Shown here piece after piece: positions 33,695 through 47,518 of a DNA stretch of 64,000 nt. This DNA is from Hawksworthiomyces lignivorus. Its lineage: Eukaryota; Ascomycota; Sordariomycetes; Ophiostomatales; Ophiostomataceae. The stretch is taken from the NCBI GenBank assembly GCA_002917075.1, contig NTMA01000004.1, positions 186,001 through 250,000 on the forward strand, in the 5' to 3' direction. The notes beneath the pieces are model-generated. The model searched no databases. It saw nothing but the letters and a program-made list of their open reading frames with translations, and had not been told where the DNA came from. Every line of letters begins with the position of its first letter. Within the stretch, counting starts at the first letter, position 1. A program made the position numbers and the translations under genes.

Positions 33695-36600
33695 ATGCTC
33701 AGAGACCCCGGCCCACAGGCTGGCTTTCGACCGGCAGACCCATCGCCAACTCGGGGTGCTACTACCGACATCCCCAATCCAATGCTGAGCGCGTCTTCCT
33801 CCAACAACCACTCCCTTTTCTCCTTTGGCCGAAGCAATGGCACCGGTGCTGCTGTTGCTGCTATGAGTAGACCAAGCAATTTTGCCCACAGAGATGAAGG
33901 AGACTACAACGACGAAGACGACGTAGTCGACCGCACCGCAAATTTCGACTTTCTCCCATCTGTCAGTTTCGACGATCTTCAGAGCAGCCTCGAATCGGCC
34001 TCTACCGAGTTCAAGTTGGCCCAGTTTCCCTCGCCGTCTGGCCAGGGGAGTATACTGGAACCACAGGCCATCGTAGACAAGATGGTTGAGCAATCTGGCA
34101 CCGGTTCCTATGCCGGCAGTGGTCTGGCGAACGGGAACACAGCCCGCGCTCCAACTACAGCAGGCGCTACCACGACAGTGAACGGAACTACGACTACCAC
34201 CCGCATAGCCATCCCTCAGCCCGTCTCTAGTTCTACAACAGGCCCATCGCAGCGAGCTCCAAAGGCAGGCCCGATACTTCGCCGGCCTAGCGTTAGCACC
34301 CGCAACAGTGGCGGTTTCCCCAACTCTGCCTTGTCTTCGACTGCCGCCGACGCGTCCTCTGTGCCTGGTTCATCACGCCAGCGCCGCCAGAGTCACTACC
34401 CCCCCGTCTCGAACAGCAACATTGGCAAGCCACCAAGGAAATCTGTAGGGCCGGGCGTGTTTGATCCTGATTACAACTCCGGCATCGCCAGGTCTACGTC
34501 GCGTCGTCGTCCAAGCTTGGCATCAAATTCGGATCGACCTGTGCCTGGCTCAGCTCGTTCGTCCATCGACGGCGGAAGCCGCTTGGGCAACGGCAGCGCC
34601 GATACGGCAAGAAATTCAAATGCCACCCGGGCTACCAAAGCGCGTTCTTTCCAGCACTCTTCATCTAGGGTTTCAATTTCTGGCGCAGCAGGACAAGATC
34701 AAGGCAAAGCTTCTGGTTCTGGCATGCATCGACCACCAAGGGGGGCCAATCTCAGCATTAGCAACGGGAACATGAACACTTCTTCTATTAGCAGCGCAAA
34801 CAGCAGCATGCTGGTTAACAATGGCGGCGGTGGCAGCGGCAAAGGAGCCGCTGGGGCCCCCGGAAAGCGAATGTCCCTCGCGCCCGCTCTTCACGCGACC
34901 CACGCAACCGGACTGGGAGCAAGAACCGTCAGCCCGACAGACGCAAGGAGGATGAAGCGCATGTCTGTCATGCCAAACAGCCACGGCAATACCAACACCA
35001 GCAGTAGCGCAAGCAACCGTGATGCTGCCCAGGCCAACCAGAGCGCAGCAGTGCCTCTACCAACGTCCTCCGAGATCCGTGCGTCGTCACGCTCACCGTC
35101 AATGCTTCCACGGAAAACCTCTACTCCTTCGTCATCGCGGACTACACCTGACCCCAACCGGAAGTCATATAGCTCGGGCTTTTCTGTGGGCTCGTCGATG
35201 AGCTTCAATACTGTTCGAAGCTCGACTGGCTCGATTCAGCCGCGGCTACCTCAAGGTAGCGGCACCTCTGGTACGGGAACAACTGCGTCACGCCTACCTG
35301 CCCCTAAGGTGCTGAACATGCATACTACAGCGCCGAGTATGGAAGACGACGAAGACGTGCCGCCGGTACCTGCAATCCCCAAGGCTTATGAGTCTCCCAA
35401 GGACTCGCCAGCTGAGCTGTCTTTCTTTGAGAGGCGAAAGTCCAACTTGGCCTTTGATAGCAGTAGTACCCACAGTTCGTCCACAGCAAGTCTGTCAGGA
35501 AGTCATACAATGGCCTTGGATGCCCCGGCAAAGATCCATCGCAAATCCAGCGCAAACGCGGCCAAAGATCTAGACAAGACGAATCACACAATCAGCGGCG
35601 TGTCCGTGACAAACAGCAATAAGAAGAACCTGCAACCACTACGTTTGCCCCCTATCAATCTCATGCCCTTGAGCACTCCGACAACCGCGAAAATCGCAGC
35701 CCTACAAGAGCAGAGCGCCAGTACACCCGATCGAAGTCTAAGTCCACCGCCATCCCGCGTCATTGCCAAAACACCTACAACCCCTATGACGGCCTCGAAA
35801 GGCTCGTTCTTTTCGCGCCATCGGAACGAAGAACGCGCCGAGATTTCGACAACGATGCGGAGCAGCTCATCCGTACATCACCATCAGCACACGCGAACCG
35901 ACAGTGCCAATGGAGGCGATACAACAAGCTCGTCTGAGTTCTTTATCGCTGCCTTCCCGACGAAGAAATCTTCATTCCAAAAACCATCCATCTCGCCGTA
36001 CTTGTCCTCCTCGGCACCGAAAGGCGATGCCATGGATTCAACTTACTTCAAGGCATTGAAAACACCCACTACGGATGGTGAAGACGGTTATCTTTCCGCG
36101 TCTGCGACACCAGCTCCACCTCCCATCCCATCGTCGTCAATGTCTATACTGCGGAAGCCATCAGGGCCACGGGCGCCAGCACCCACGCCATCCAGGGCCT
36201 TCGCTCCATTAGAGGCTGTCAGCACGATTATTGGTTCAGCGGACACGTCAGTGTTGCCTCCCGATCCCATGGACTCGGAAGCGTTTGCCGCGCCAGCACC
36301 GAAATCTCCACCTCCGCTATCCAGCCCTGACGAACCCCCAACTCCATCGTCAATCGGCTCGTCTCTGCGCCGAAAGCTGAGTCTCTCCTGGAAGCGTAGT
36401 AATTCCAAGTCGAGCCTAAGCACTCTGGACAAACCAATGGAATCAGCGTCTTCTGACGCAAGGCATAATCAGCAGCATGAGCACCATGGTTTCGGTCACC
36501 AGCGGCAAGCTTCTTCTCATGACAAGCATGACGGCATGCCACCTCCGCCTCGCATTCCGAAGTCGGCAACAGTTGCCACGCTTCCTTCATCTAAACCCAG

Positions 36601-38700
36601 CCCGACCCCAGCCGTAGCACTCTCGTCAAAGCCCTCGGGCACGTATCTGGAAGCGAGACGTCGGAAGAGCTCTGCCTCGAGCCTGAATGCCATCTTAGCC
36701 AATGACAAAATCAAGCCGGATGCTTGGACTGGTGGAGATCGTAATCCCCAGAAAGATGTGCCTACGATGCCAGCTGCATCCGATGCCAACACTACCGTTA
36801 CCCATTCTCACACGTTGCATTCTCACAACCCTTCCGTCATGCAAAAGATCTTGAAGACGAAATCTTCGTCTGCATCAATGCGGCATCACCATGACGTGTG
36901 GACAGCGGATCTGGACACGGATGATCTGATTGCAGAGGAGGAAATGAGAAAGCTGGGTTCGCGGCGAAAGGAGACTGAGCTGGCAGCGCGGACGCTCGAC
37001 GCTCTTCGGAAGCGCGCCACGCCCAAGGAACGTGTCAGTGCCCAGGAAGCTACACGCATCGCCATGCTAAACATATACGAGCGCGGAGAAATTGTGGACT
37101 ACAACGATGTCTACTTTTGTGGCACACAAAATGCAGCCAAGGTCGTCGGAAATCTCAATTCGGACACCCCCAATTTTGGTTATGATGACGAGCGTGGCGA
37201 CTATGCTATTGTTCCCGGAGATCATCTCGCGTACCGGTACGAGATCATCGATCTCCTGGGCAAGGGCAGCTTCGGTCAAGTCGTGCGCTGCATTGACCAC
37301 AAGACCGGTGTCCTTGTGGCGGTGAAGATTATCCGGAACAAGAAGCGATTCCATCAGCAAGCTCTAGTCGAAGTCAACATCCTACAAAAGCTTCGCGAAT
37401 GGGTGAGTTCAGTTAATATTTTTTTGATCTCCTTTGTATTCATGTCCGAAGGACCTTCACGTTGTCGTTATCATGCTAACTTGGCCAGGATCCCAAAAAC
37501 AAACACAGCATGGTCAATTTCACACACAGCTTCTATTTCCGAGGCCATCTCTGCATCTCGACAGAGCTCCTGGATATGAATCTCTATGAGTTTATCAAGG
37601 CAAATTCGTTCCGTGGCTTCTCGCTCAAGCTCATCCGGCGCTTCACCAAGCAGATGCTCAGCTCTCTCAATATTCTCAAGCAGCACAAGGTCATCCACTG
37701 TGATCTGAAGCCTGAGAACATTTTGTTGCGCCATCCTCTGCATACGGAAATCAAGGTAATTGACTTCGGATCCAGCTGCTTCGAGAACGAAAAGGTCTAT
37801 ACGTACATTCAGTCACGTTTCTACCGGTCGCCGGAAGTCATTTTGGGCATGACCTATGGAATGCCTATCGATATGTGGAGTTTGGGCTGCATCCTAGCTG
37901 AACTCTACACTGGCGTACCTATCTTCCCTGGTGAAAACGAGCAAGAACAGCTGGCGTGCATCATGGAGGTCTTCGGCCCTCCTGAGAAACACCTGATCGA
38001 AAAGAGCACCCGCAAGAAGCTGTTTTTCGACAGCATGGGCAAACCCCGCTTGACCGTGTCGTCCAAAGGCCGTCGGCGCCGGCCTTCATCCAAGACTCTG
38101 CAACAGGTGATCAAGTGTGATGACGAGGCATTTTTGGACTTTTTGGCACGCTGCTTGCGCTGGGATCCCGACCGTCGTCTGAAGCCCGATGAAGCCATTC
38201 GGCACGAATTCATTACAGGACAGAAATCTGTGATTCCCCCACCAATGGCGCGAAGCAGCCACCACAGCTTAAGCGCGCGAGATGGTTCTCCTGTCCGGCG
38301 GCACAATACGATTTCGGTTCCCGGCACCAGTGGGCCGCGGCCGTTACCAGACCCGCCTGGAGGTATGTCCAACAACTTCAAGCTTGGTACCGCACCAACA
38401 CTGCGAGCATCAGGAGGTACTCGCGAGTCATTGGGTTTGTCGTCACACAAGTCTACGACTGGTTCAACTGTGTCATCAAGACGGACCTCCGCCGTAACCT
38501 CAACTACATCGTCCATGAATCTTGGAAAGCGGGCCAGCGGAAACGTTGGCGGCAACAACGCAAACAGCTCTGGAACAACCAGCAATTTGCCACGAGCTGC
38601 AGGCCGCGTTGTGAGTGGAAGCAGTATTGGCGGCGGTGGCGGGACGAAGCAGGACTTGGCGGCAGCAGGGGCAGCTGCAGCCATGGCACGGCGCGCATGA
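33695..38700 (+). CDS. pom1: DYRK-family protein kinase, Pom1-like
   Basis: Two exons: 33695-37402 and 37489-38700, intron GTGAGT..CCAG with a CTAAC branch site, phase 0; 1,639 aa. The first about 1,150 residues are Ser/Thr/Pro/Asn-rich and disordered. Then comes a DYRK-homology box (EIVDYNDVYFCGT) and the kinase domain: GKGSFGQVV (about 1188), VAVKII (catalytic Lys about 1211), HCDLKPENIL (about 1306, with Cys in place of the Arg of HRD as in DYRKs), DFGSS, and the activation-loop YTYIQSRFYRSPEV, whose second Tyr is the DYRK autophosphorylation site. A Gly/Ser-rich tail follows. Fission yeast Pom1 forms cortical gradients controlling Cdr2, cell size and division-plane placement; a polarity/septation role is inferred. 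Met at 33782 is an alternative start. Yak1/Ppk relatives are less likely because of the Pom1-like RFYRSPEV/IDMWSLGCILAEL context and the length. Confidence 0.9.
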
Positions 38701-41700
38701 AGAGACGTGCGAGTTTGGGGATGTTCCGACGAAGACGGGACAAAGCTTAATGACATATTTCTCTTCTTTCCTCTCTTTCGCCTTTGGCGAATGAAATATT
38801 AATGGGCATACCGGTAACGTTTCAAAGACAGCGGACGAAGAAAATGGAAACGAAAGAAAATCGCATTACAAAAAAGAAGCCACATACAAACACCAGCAAA
38901 GATGCACATACATTTATCTAACGAGCGGGCAATGGAACAAGGGGAGAGAAAGAGGGTTGTTTGCATTTTCGATTTCTCTCTTCCCTTATCTTGGAACTGT
39001 TCCTATTTCTTATTTACTTTACTTTATTCTTATACACTACTTTCATATTTCATACTCAGTCAATCAAGAGGACAATACCACAGTTCAATGGTTTGTGGGA
39101 ACGTTCAAAAAAAAGACCAAAGCTAGTTGCATCTGCAAGCATGGACGTATAGTATAGTATATATGCAGCATTTTCTATAAATTATATGGGACATCTTCAA
39201 GCGTAAAGGGAATGTATGCGCAGCGCAAAACACAATCATCACAATCATGTTTTGGGTCCTGGGCGCTTTACAACGATACTCGAGAATCGGCTGTCAGATT
39301 CAGGTACTTTACGAAGCAGAAGCAGCGTCAACGTGGTAATTCGTTGTCTAACTTCGTCTTGGCCCTTCTAAAAGAGAACAGTCCAGAAGCCCACAAGTAT
39401 GCAGGGGGACACTCTCTTCATGATCTCTAGTGCTCACCAGAACAGAAAGAACTCTTGTGCATATTCATGTTTTGATATTTCCTCTTCCTGGAGGCCGCCT
39501 GTTCCTATCTGTGTACTTTCTCCCCTTCCCCCTTGCAGATGTATCCGACAGCCTGCCTGCTCTAGAACCGACTACAACTCATCCCACGTGGGTGTCATTC
39601 TACTCTGCTTCCTATTTCTCCAGCCGTATGACTCAAATTTCCACGATGCAGCGAATCTTGATGTAGGACTGCGAGTAGAAAACGGCCGTCCTCCTATTAT
39701 CCCCATGTGCGTGCATGGTTGTTCTTGTCCTTAGGTTGTTAGTCTGGAGGACACTGTCATTCGAGTTCTCCACAGGCGGGAGGATCTTTTCTCTTCACCC
39801 CTCCCCTTCTCCACTAAAATTTATCCACTCCCGAATCGCAAGGCATTCTCGCCTTGGTCATGGCCTTCTCTCCTTGCATTTTCCCTATGCCACATTTGGC
39901 TCCGACAGGCTGGTAAGGCTTTTTTTCTGGCCAATTTGTTTGTGTGGGTGCCTCCTGTCATCACTAATCTGTCTGACAGCGATTCTTCATGTACTTTCCA
40001 GCCTCACCTGTTCTCTCTGCGTATCTTACATGCAAAGTCTCTCTCACTCTCCTGCATGCCGATTCGGCTATTGCTCAAATATTCACATGCTTTCCCCTGG
40101 TAGGCCGAGATGCTGTCCCTTTTGTTCCATTTTGTTTTCCGCTTTACCCTTTTGTCGAATTTGGCTGTTATTGTGGTTCAATATGTCTCAAATTGGACAT
40201 CTCCTGGCGATGTGCGTCCACTTTGGTTAATGAGCACCTAGCTGAAGCCGAGTCTAATAGCAGAAGAAAATACTTTGCAGAAAAGGAATGTGGGTGAAGA
40301 GGCAACCGGGTGGGTTGCAGAAGGATCGATTACAATGAGACAGATGTTGCGCTCTGTTTTTGCTTTGCTTTTTTAATTACTCTGTAAAAAGACACTACAT
40401 CTTATCAAATCAGATCAACCAGATCAAAGCTGACTGGGAATCACACTGGGGTGGCAAACCGTTTTCTCCTTTTTTTACGGTGTATTCTTGTCCGCTCGAG
40501 ACGTTACAAGTGTTCATGAAGGTGAGATCCGCGAGCTAGTCAAACCTCCTCGTCTCTTGCGGCGCCGTCCATATCCGAGCCGGGGCTGAGGAGAAGTTGG
40601 AGAACGGCTGGCCCTAAAACTCATCATAGGAGAAATAGTAGCGGCACGTACGTCGGCGAGTAGAAATCATTCAACGCAAAAAGAAAATCACTGCGAAGCG
40701 CGCAAATAGAGAGAAGCAATACTGCCTGCTCAAGCCATGGGATGTTTTACGAAGCAAAGCCCCTCTTCATTCAGAGGTTTTGTCTTTTTTTAGATGTTCC
40801 GCGCCGAGAAAGCTAATAATAATGGAAGCTTTCTTTTCCGGATGCCTCGCCCCTCCAAGAATGAATGATGCAATGTTCCCTGTTCTGCTTGGGTCCATCT
40901 GCCGGCGACGCCGTGGGTTAGACTCATTCGTCTTGGCTCCTTTCCACTTGGCTGGGAACTGGGTGGCCATCAGCCAAAATCGGCGAGGGTCCGCCATTGG
41001 ACCTCTACTCCAAAATCGTTGGGATAGGGAAGAGGGTTCATTAAAAGAGCAAACCAGAAGCGATCGGCCCCACTGACCAGAGGACCAGAAATTGAGGCGC
41101 AGCCTTCAGAGAAGCCGGGGTTGTGGTTGGTCGGTTTTAGAGATTTTTGCGGCCTGCCATCTGCTGTTTGTGGCCTTCCTTCTTCCCAGCAAAACGGATC
41201 GCACACACCACAATCTGCAAACATTTTTGTTTAAGGCTGAGCCGTGTCTGATTGGCCGTCGTCCGAGACACAGTTCTAGAATCCCCCACAAGATACGGCC
41301 AAGAACGAGCAGAAAATCAGAAAAATTGTCCAGAAAATGGTGCCCTCGATCCGAGACATGCAGAGGCGAGAACACAAGCAAGCTCGCAAGCAAAGGACCC
41401 CTCTGCTAGGAACGTGAGCGACCACAAGCACGCTCACTGCATCGAGTTGCGTGAAACGATGGAACCCTCTTCCTTTCGGTCAATGATTGCATGCTATCAT
41501 ATGCAGTCAAGATTGCACATCGCATAGAGTGCTGTTGATGGCAAGAAAAAAAAAAAGGCCGAAAGTCTCAGGCACCGAAATAAAGACACAGATAGATCAT
41601 GGTGATTGGTGTATTTAAGAAATTATTTTGATAGGCCTGCAGAAGCGGAGTGAAATGCCTTTTGCCAGGCAGCAAGTTTTATTAACATTCAATTATATTC

Positions 41701-44700
41701 GGCCAATAATAAATTTTTATTTAACGGTGGCCAACTCTTGAGATTCTCTTCCAGGCTCGCGTTCTTGACAACCTGCAGCCGGTTTCCCGTTCTGTAGGTT
41801 TCAGGATCTGCAGGTTCTTATTATCGTGAATGGATGATTTCCGACGTATGGGCAGAGCGGCGGACACTCGCTTGTGCAATTCTGGCCGCAATCATTTAGA
41901 ATTACGACATGAAAACATACGAATGAAAGTCGATGCGGTGGTAAGAGATGTGCGTCCGTTCCCTCAGCGTGCTTTTCTCTTCGCTCCCGAGCTTTTGTAA
42001 GGGTCGACCCGACTACTGGGTCCTATGTGCAGCCTTGTCCTATTGGGCAGACAGAGCAGACAGGAAGGCAGCCTGAGGCTGAGCCGTTTCTGGCCCCCAA
42101 CGCTCCTCCTTTCAAATTGCGTTCTGCAAAAACAAGACCACAACTCAAAGGGATTTCGAGTTCCTCTCCACAGCAGTGGAGGAAGAAGCCGATTATCTAC
42201 TCCTTTAGCTGTCTGCTACTGCAATTTGACGTTATCTGTCGCTGTCGTCCGTCATCCGCCCTCCGCCATCTAACCTTGCCGTCTGATGTCATCTTAACGC
42301 AAACAGCGAAATTGGCAGTAGGTTCGCAAGTATCGAGACTTTACTTTAAATTTCCTTCTATCTTCGTAGATTAGCCAGTTTATTTTGCCAAGGCTTCCTG
42401 TACGTGGCAATATTATTGACTACCGAATTTATTCACTGAGGCGCGTGTCATGGGAGAGCATATGCCTGTTGTAGCCTCATTAAACAATCTCGCGGCCTTG
42501 TTTATTGCGGATGCCTGGTACCTCGGCAGCCAGGGCAAAGATCAAACAAGGCACGCGCAAGGACAAGAAGTCATGAGCATGCACGAAATATCATTTGTGC
42601 AGGAATGTGCAGCTTTTTGGTAAATCCGGTGCTGCTTCTGGCCGTCGCCTTGGTTTGCAGGATTAACAAAAATGCACAGTTCAGTGGAGATGTTAGTGAT
42701 TGCAGTGGTAGTTCCGGTGGTGATTGTGGAGGTGGTGTGCTGGAGAAGTGCTAGGGTGTGGCTGCAACAAATCGTCCGAATTTCTCTTATGACACTTTTT
42801 CGCTTTGCCCACCATCTTGGGAGATCCCGCCTGTACACCATTCCGGACAAGTGCTTAGTCCCAAGACACTGATTTGCGCGATAGATCTACCCAAGCAGAG
42901 TACCCGAGACAATAGGCAACCAAACACTGCAATGCGACGTGCATATGAAACAAACGAGATGGGTAACATGAGCTGCTAAGAAATCTCATTTTAAAGAAAG
43001 TGCAAAAATGCGAAAAGAAAAAGAGGCGAACAGCGCAAGCAAGGCAAAGCAAAAGCTAACGAGGGCGAAAAAAAGGAAGAAGAAAAGAAAAAAAAAAAAA
43101 AAAAAAGACACCGCCGGTGATGCTACTACGCTCTCAAAGTTGTCGAGTCTACAAGTAAAACAGAAGCAACGTACAGCACTCGCGAAAGTTTCGGCCGGAT
43201 AAGGGAAGGAGCCACGGAGACAGCGATCCTGCGCATGAAGAGCGCCACATCTGTTATAAGCCTCATCGTAGTTTCTCTTTTCAGTAAGTTGCCCATGACA
43301 CCCGTGCACGCAATTCCAATAAGAGAAGCAAAAGCCGGGCACTGCTCCCTTGTAAATTAGGGCACATGTGCTATTCGCTGTCGGGGAAGAGCGACTGCCC
43401 CGTTAATTGATTGGAAGAGCTCAGCAGTTGCGTACTTGTACTCGTAGTCTATGTGCAATGGATGGACTCAGTAATAAACCGTTGGCCCTAAATTCAGAAA
43501 CTGCGGCAGGCTTCGGGCGGAGCGTACCTTCCCTTGAACGACCGAAGTACGAGTAGTTCTGCTGAAGAGCGACGTCATTAACAATGCTAGCGGGCAAAGC
43601 GTGGACGGGCTGTTCTTCTCCCGTAGCGTATACAGGACTCTCAGAGAGCACGCAACAGGCCCATAAGCATTAGATTTGGGCTCTCTGCCTCTTTCCGCGC
43701 TCTGCTTACGGACTGCCCAGCGCAACCCGCCACAATCCGCTACTTTTTGCCACAATACTAAAAACGGCTCCTCAGCCTCAAGTCAGCCCAAGGGTACAAT
43801 GCCGTCAGCGAAGCGACCAAACGCTTCCCATGTCTTACCCTCCCTATCGTCTATGCCCACCTTCGATGGTCGTTTTCCTTTGCCAGTTTTGCCATTCGTC
43901 TTACACGCCGGCGCTTAGCTCTTCAAATATTAATCAGTCCAAAATATGGGACACAAACGAACTGCCGCAGGGTCTCTCATCCTAGCAGCAAATAGCAGCA
44001 CCGGGGATAATGGCATGCTGAGAATAATCATGCTCCGGCTACTAAAATAACCCTCGGAGTGCTACCTCGGCGTTGTTTTTTCCGATTTTTGAGGCCAATT
44101 ATTCCAATGGTTCTACATTATCGTCCTTTGTCTACCCTAGCCACGCCTTGGGGGGGGGGTTGCTTTTACCACTGATACGTTTTACGAGCAGCTTATACCA
44201 GTCCAGCACCCCATGGCAAATGGTGGAGTTGGCCTAGTCTGATCACTCTATCAATTTGCCACTCTGTGGAGTGCAAATTGTCCTCTAGTCTTTAGGGAGG
44301 CAGCGCCGTTGGAGAACATGAAAATAGAACAGAAGTGGAATCAAAGCAAGTCTGCAATTCCTTGCCTAGAGAATTTTCCAGTATTGTGGGGCACCGTCGC
44401 CCAAACGGATGCCGTACGAGGACGAATGTGTTCCAGGGGATGGGATTCCGAGCGGGCCATCCGCACAGATAGGTGCTATTGCTGCATGTTTCAATGTGTC
44501 TGCATTTTTGCCCTCGAAGATCCAAGACAGGAAGCGAGTTACCAAAAAAGATCAGAAGTTATCTTTCGCGTTGGTTGGCCTCTTTTGTCTCACAGGCCTC
44601 AAAATCCTTGGCTACATACAGCCTTACTTCTGTTTGATCTCAACAAATCTGTAACGCGACTGTTGAGACTCGATGAACTATACCATTTGAGCTCTCTTGG

Positions 44701-47275
44701 AAGCTTCTCAACAGTATCAGCAATATACTAGCCGCAGGGCTGGGGCAAGCCACAAAAATCACAGGTGCCAAAATTGGCAACATAGACACTAAAGTCAGCC
44801 ACCTCACACAACCAACAGGTAGGCCGAGGCACCTGAGAGCCTTGGAAGTGATGCCATTCGAAGACATAAGTTTCCTTGTAGACTGGATGGGGAGTTCCCG
44901 TCACCAGCCACAGAACCCGGACCAATCGATTGATTAGCGCCCCAAAAGTATTGTAGTCTGCAAAGAGAGAAGCTAACTGGAGCGATAACTTCATGGTGCG
45001 GTTCGCTGAGCAACTTTCGTTTCATTGATATGATCAAAAAGAAGAAACACAACGACCGAAACAGAAACGAGCACGACGAAGGAAACCACAGTGTTTCCCA
45101 AAGTCGAACACCCCCTTCCTTTCGTCTGCTGCATCTTGTCCGTCATCTCTCCCTGTTTCCAGCCCAGTCTTACTTGCATACAGAGGGAACCAGGACAGGG
45201 GGTTGCTTTCAACAGGCAACCAGGCAACAATGTCACCTTGAACTCAGAGTTCCCAGGCGGAATCTACGAAACGGGACAGAGCAAATACGCAATTACTGGG
45301 CGCTCGAGTGCTACTGTCCCGCATCTCTCAGAATCGAAATCATACAGTACCACGAGGATTTCGCTGGCATCTCTGCTTTCGATATGCCGGAACCCCAAAC
45401 GAAATACCACCCACCAGATGTGCGTGTTCTGTAATCCCAATCCATTTTTCTGCTGGGACCATCCCCTTGCCGGTGACGAAATTTATTAGCCATTGGCTCT
45501 ACTCGGCAACAAACCAATCCGTTTCCTCTTGTTTGCACTTTCGCGAGTTACGAGCGATGCCCCAACTTTTACGGCACGCCCGACAACATCCATGTTGTGT
45601 TTGCAACCTCGCTGCTTTTCTCTTTCTTCTCATGCTGCGATTGTCGACGTAGATAGATTCGCACCTATTTGCCACGTCTGCCCATCTTATTGTCATCATT
45701 GCACCACAGAGGAAACCGATGTTTCCGATCTTTTTGTTATTGTTGCTGATGTTGTACTCCGTACACATGCCAATGCCTCCAATTCTTACGGGATCTTGCA
45801 GCAGGCGGTGGCCGCAGATACTGACGCCCGCAGATTCCGACGCAGAAGCAAATGCAGCCTGTAGGGCAGAGCATGTTCACACCACTTCAATGTCCCTGTA
45901 GTACTGGAATTCTAAGAAACTCATCTGGCAGAGGGCTGCAGATTAACTGGCTGCACCCTATCTACATAGATTTTTTGTTGCGACATCCATCTTTCTGTTC
46001 CTGTTACACCCCCAAGACTGCCCATTTGTATTTCACTTGCATTCTAAAGCAGCTACAAGATCATCCCCCCCCCCAAAAAAGGTTTTTTTTTATTGCTTCT
46101 CTTTTACGCTCAAAGTTCGTTCTTGACTATTACCTGTGTATCCCTTTCTTTTCCTTTTCTTTTTTATTCTTTTCTTCTCTTTCCAGTGCTTTTTTAAGAC
46201 TTCTCATTCCTTTTTGGGGAAGGGGATTCCAGAGACGTAAATTTCCGTCGTCTTCTTCGTGTTGGCCTGTGAGCCTTTCGTTGTCCCACTGGCATATTTC
46301 TCACCACTAGGACTCATTTACAAGTGCCGCTAAACCCACACGCCTATGCACACGCCCACAACCGCGCCCACACCATCAATATTCCCATTATACACCACCC
46401 CCCTACTGGCTGCGCCTTTGCCAACCCAAGTAAAACCCAGGAACCTTTCTAATTATTCTCAACACCTTTTTTTGTCGACTCTCTTTGTCTCGTTTAAGTG
46501 CCTGCGCCTTCTTGCACCTGCATCACCTTCTTGCATTAGCTGCAAAGAAACACATGCAATGTGTACATTAGTCCTTTTTCGAGCTTACCGTTGCCATTGC
46601 CTAATAGAGGACTCTCCATCTTCGTTCATATGGTCCTCATGACGAGCCTTCTTACCAGGCTACCAAGGACTATAAGGCTACGATGCCTTCCTCACCCACT
46701 CTCAGGCACACATCCCACGAGTCTCCTCACCCTTCCTATCCTCTTCACCAATTTCATTTGTCCTCTGGTTTTCTTTGAAACAGTCATAGTCCTGTTGCTG
46801 CCTTCATTTTATTCTTTTTATTCATTTTTTTTGTTTTCATCGTCTTGTTTAGTTTGTTTGTGCTCTTCTTCTGGCCTCTCGTCATTCTTGTTTCCACCTC
46901 GTCCTGCGGTCAATGCCACAGAACTGAGCCACCTGAGTTCGCCTATAGGGATTACTGTTTTCTTTCCTGTAACTTGGTCTGACATACCTGCCTCCGGTCG
47001 AGTGTGTCTCGTCATCTTCCTTTCTCTTCTTATCTCTTTAAAATTTACATAAAGACCTACTTGTCTCTGGCACAGGATCCGTCGTTCTCTGTCCTCTTTC
47101 TTCTCATCGTCCAAGTTGTACTTGTATTCTTCGTTCTTCACTGCATCTCTTTTCCCATTGTCCAGGTCAGCAAGAAGCATCATATCAACAAGATCTCTCG
47201 ATCACACAAACACAACACTACTTCCATACCAAACACTCCTGCTTGTCCAGCTCGTTTACAACTAAAATCGTCAAG
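38701..47275. other. 8.6-kb gene-poor region
   Basis: I find no convincing protein gene on either strand. Open frames are short, low-complexity or pyrimidine-driven. Landmarks: a 19-A run at 43088-43106, a G run near 44149-44158, GTACTCCGTAC at 45754-45764, and a long pyrimidine-rich tract from about 46,080 to 47,270 that ends in A/C-rich sequence just before the small gene at 47276. No transposase, integrase or reverse transcriptase motif was seen. Confidence 0.5.
45754..45764 (-). repeat. GTACGGAGTAC motif, copy 2 (reverse orientation)
   Basis: Exact reverse complement of the 11-mer at 32514-32524, in intergenic DNA. Confidence 0.7.
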
Positions 47276-47518
47276 ATGTGCTATCGTTTGGTTGAGCGGT
47301 TCTCCGTATGCGGATGCGTCTACTACAAACATGCAGTCGATCGATGTGCTGCATACAACCAGTCCGGCCACAGGGTCCAAGAGCGCACAATTCCAGTAGG
47401 ATACACATGTGTCGATCACTCGCAGCCTCCTCAGGGCGCCTACAGCTCAGAAACATACACATACTCCGATTCTGGCTACTACAGCAGCCAGTCTCACAGA
47501 AGCTCCAAGCATCGGTGA
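47276..47518 (+). CDS. small Cys-containing conserved fungal protein (80 aa)
   Basis: Single exon, 80 aa, starting at the ATG 47276 in a good context (GTCAAGATG) right after an A/C-rich leader, a typical fungal 5' UTR end. The N-terminal half has regularly placed Cys and His (MCYRLVERFSVCGCVYYKHA, then DRCAAY, then a Cys in VGYTCVDHS), which could bind a metal or form a compact knot. The tail is rich in Ser, Tyr and basic residues (YSDSGYYSSQSHRSSKHR). It resembles short hypothetical proteins common in filamentous ascomycetes; from memory, that group shares a CGC..YY.H..D.C..Y..QE..VGY.C pattern. It has no signal peptide, so it is probably intracellular. The function is unknown. The long pyrimidine-rich DNA upstream may be its leader or promoter. 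Confidence 0.72.
   Translation: MCYRLVERFSVCGCVYYKHAVDRCAAYNQSGHRVQERTIPVGYTCVDHSQPPQGAYSSETYTYSDSGYYSSQSHRSSKHR

Noticed and set aside
39715..40230. 171-aa open frame in the gene desert
   Set aside because: Hydrophobic, Leu/Ser/Cys-rich translation of pyrimidine-rich DNA; no signal peptide logic and no codon bias like neighbouring genes.
44309..44731. 140-aa open frame in the gene desert
   Set aside because: No recognisable domain, mixed composition, and competing frames of similar length in the same place.
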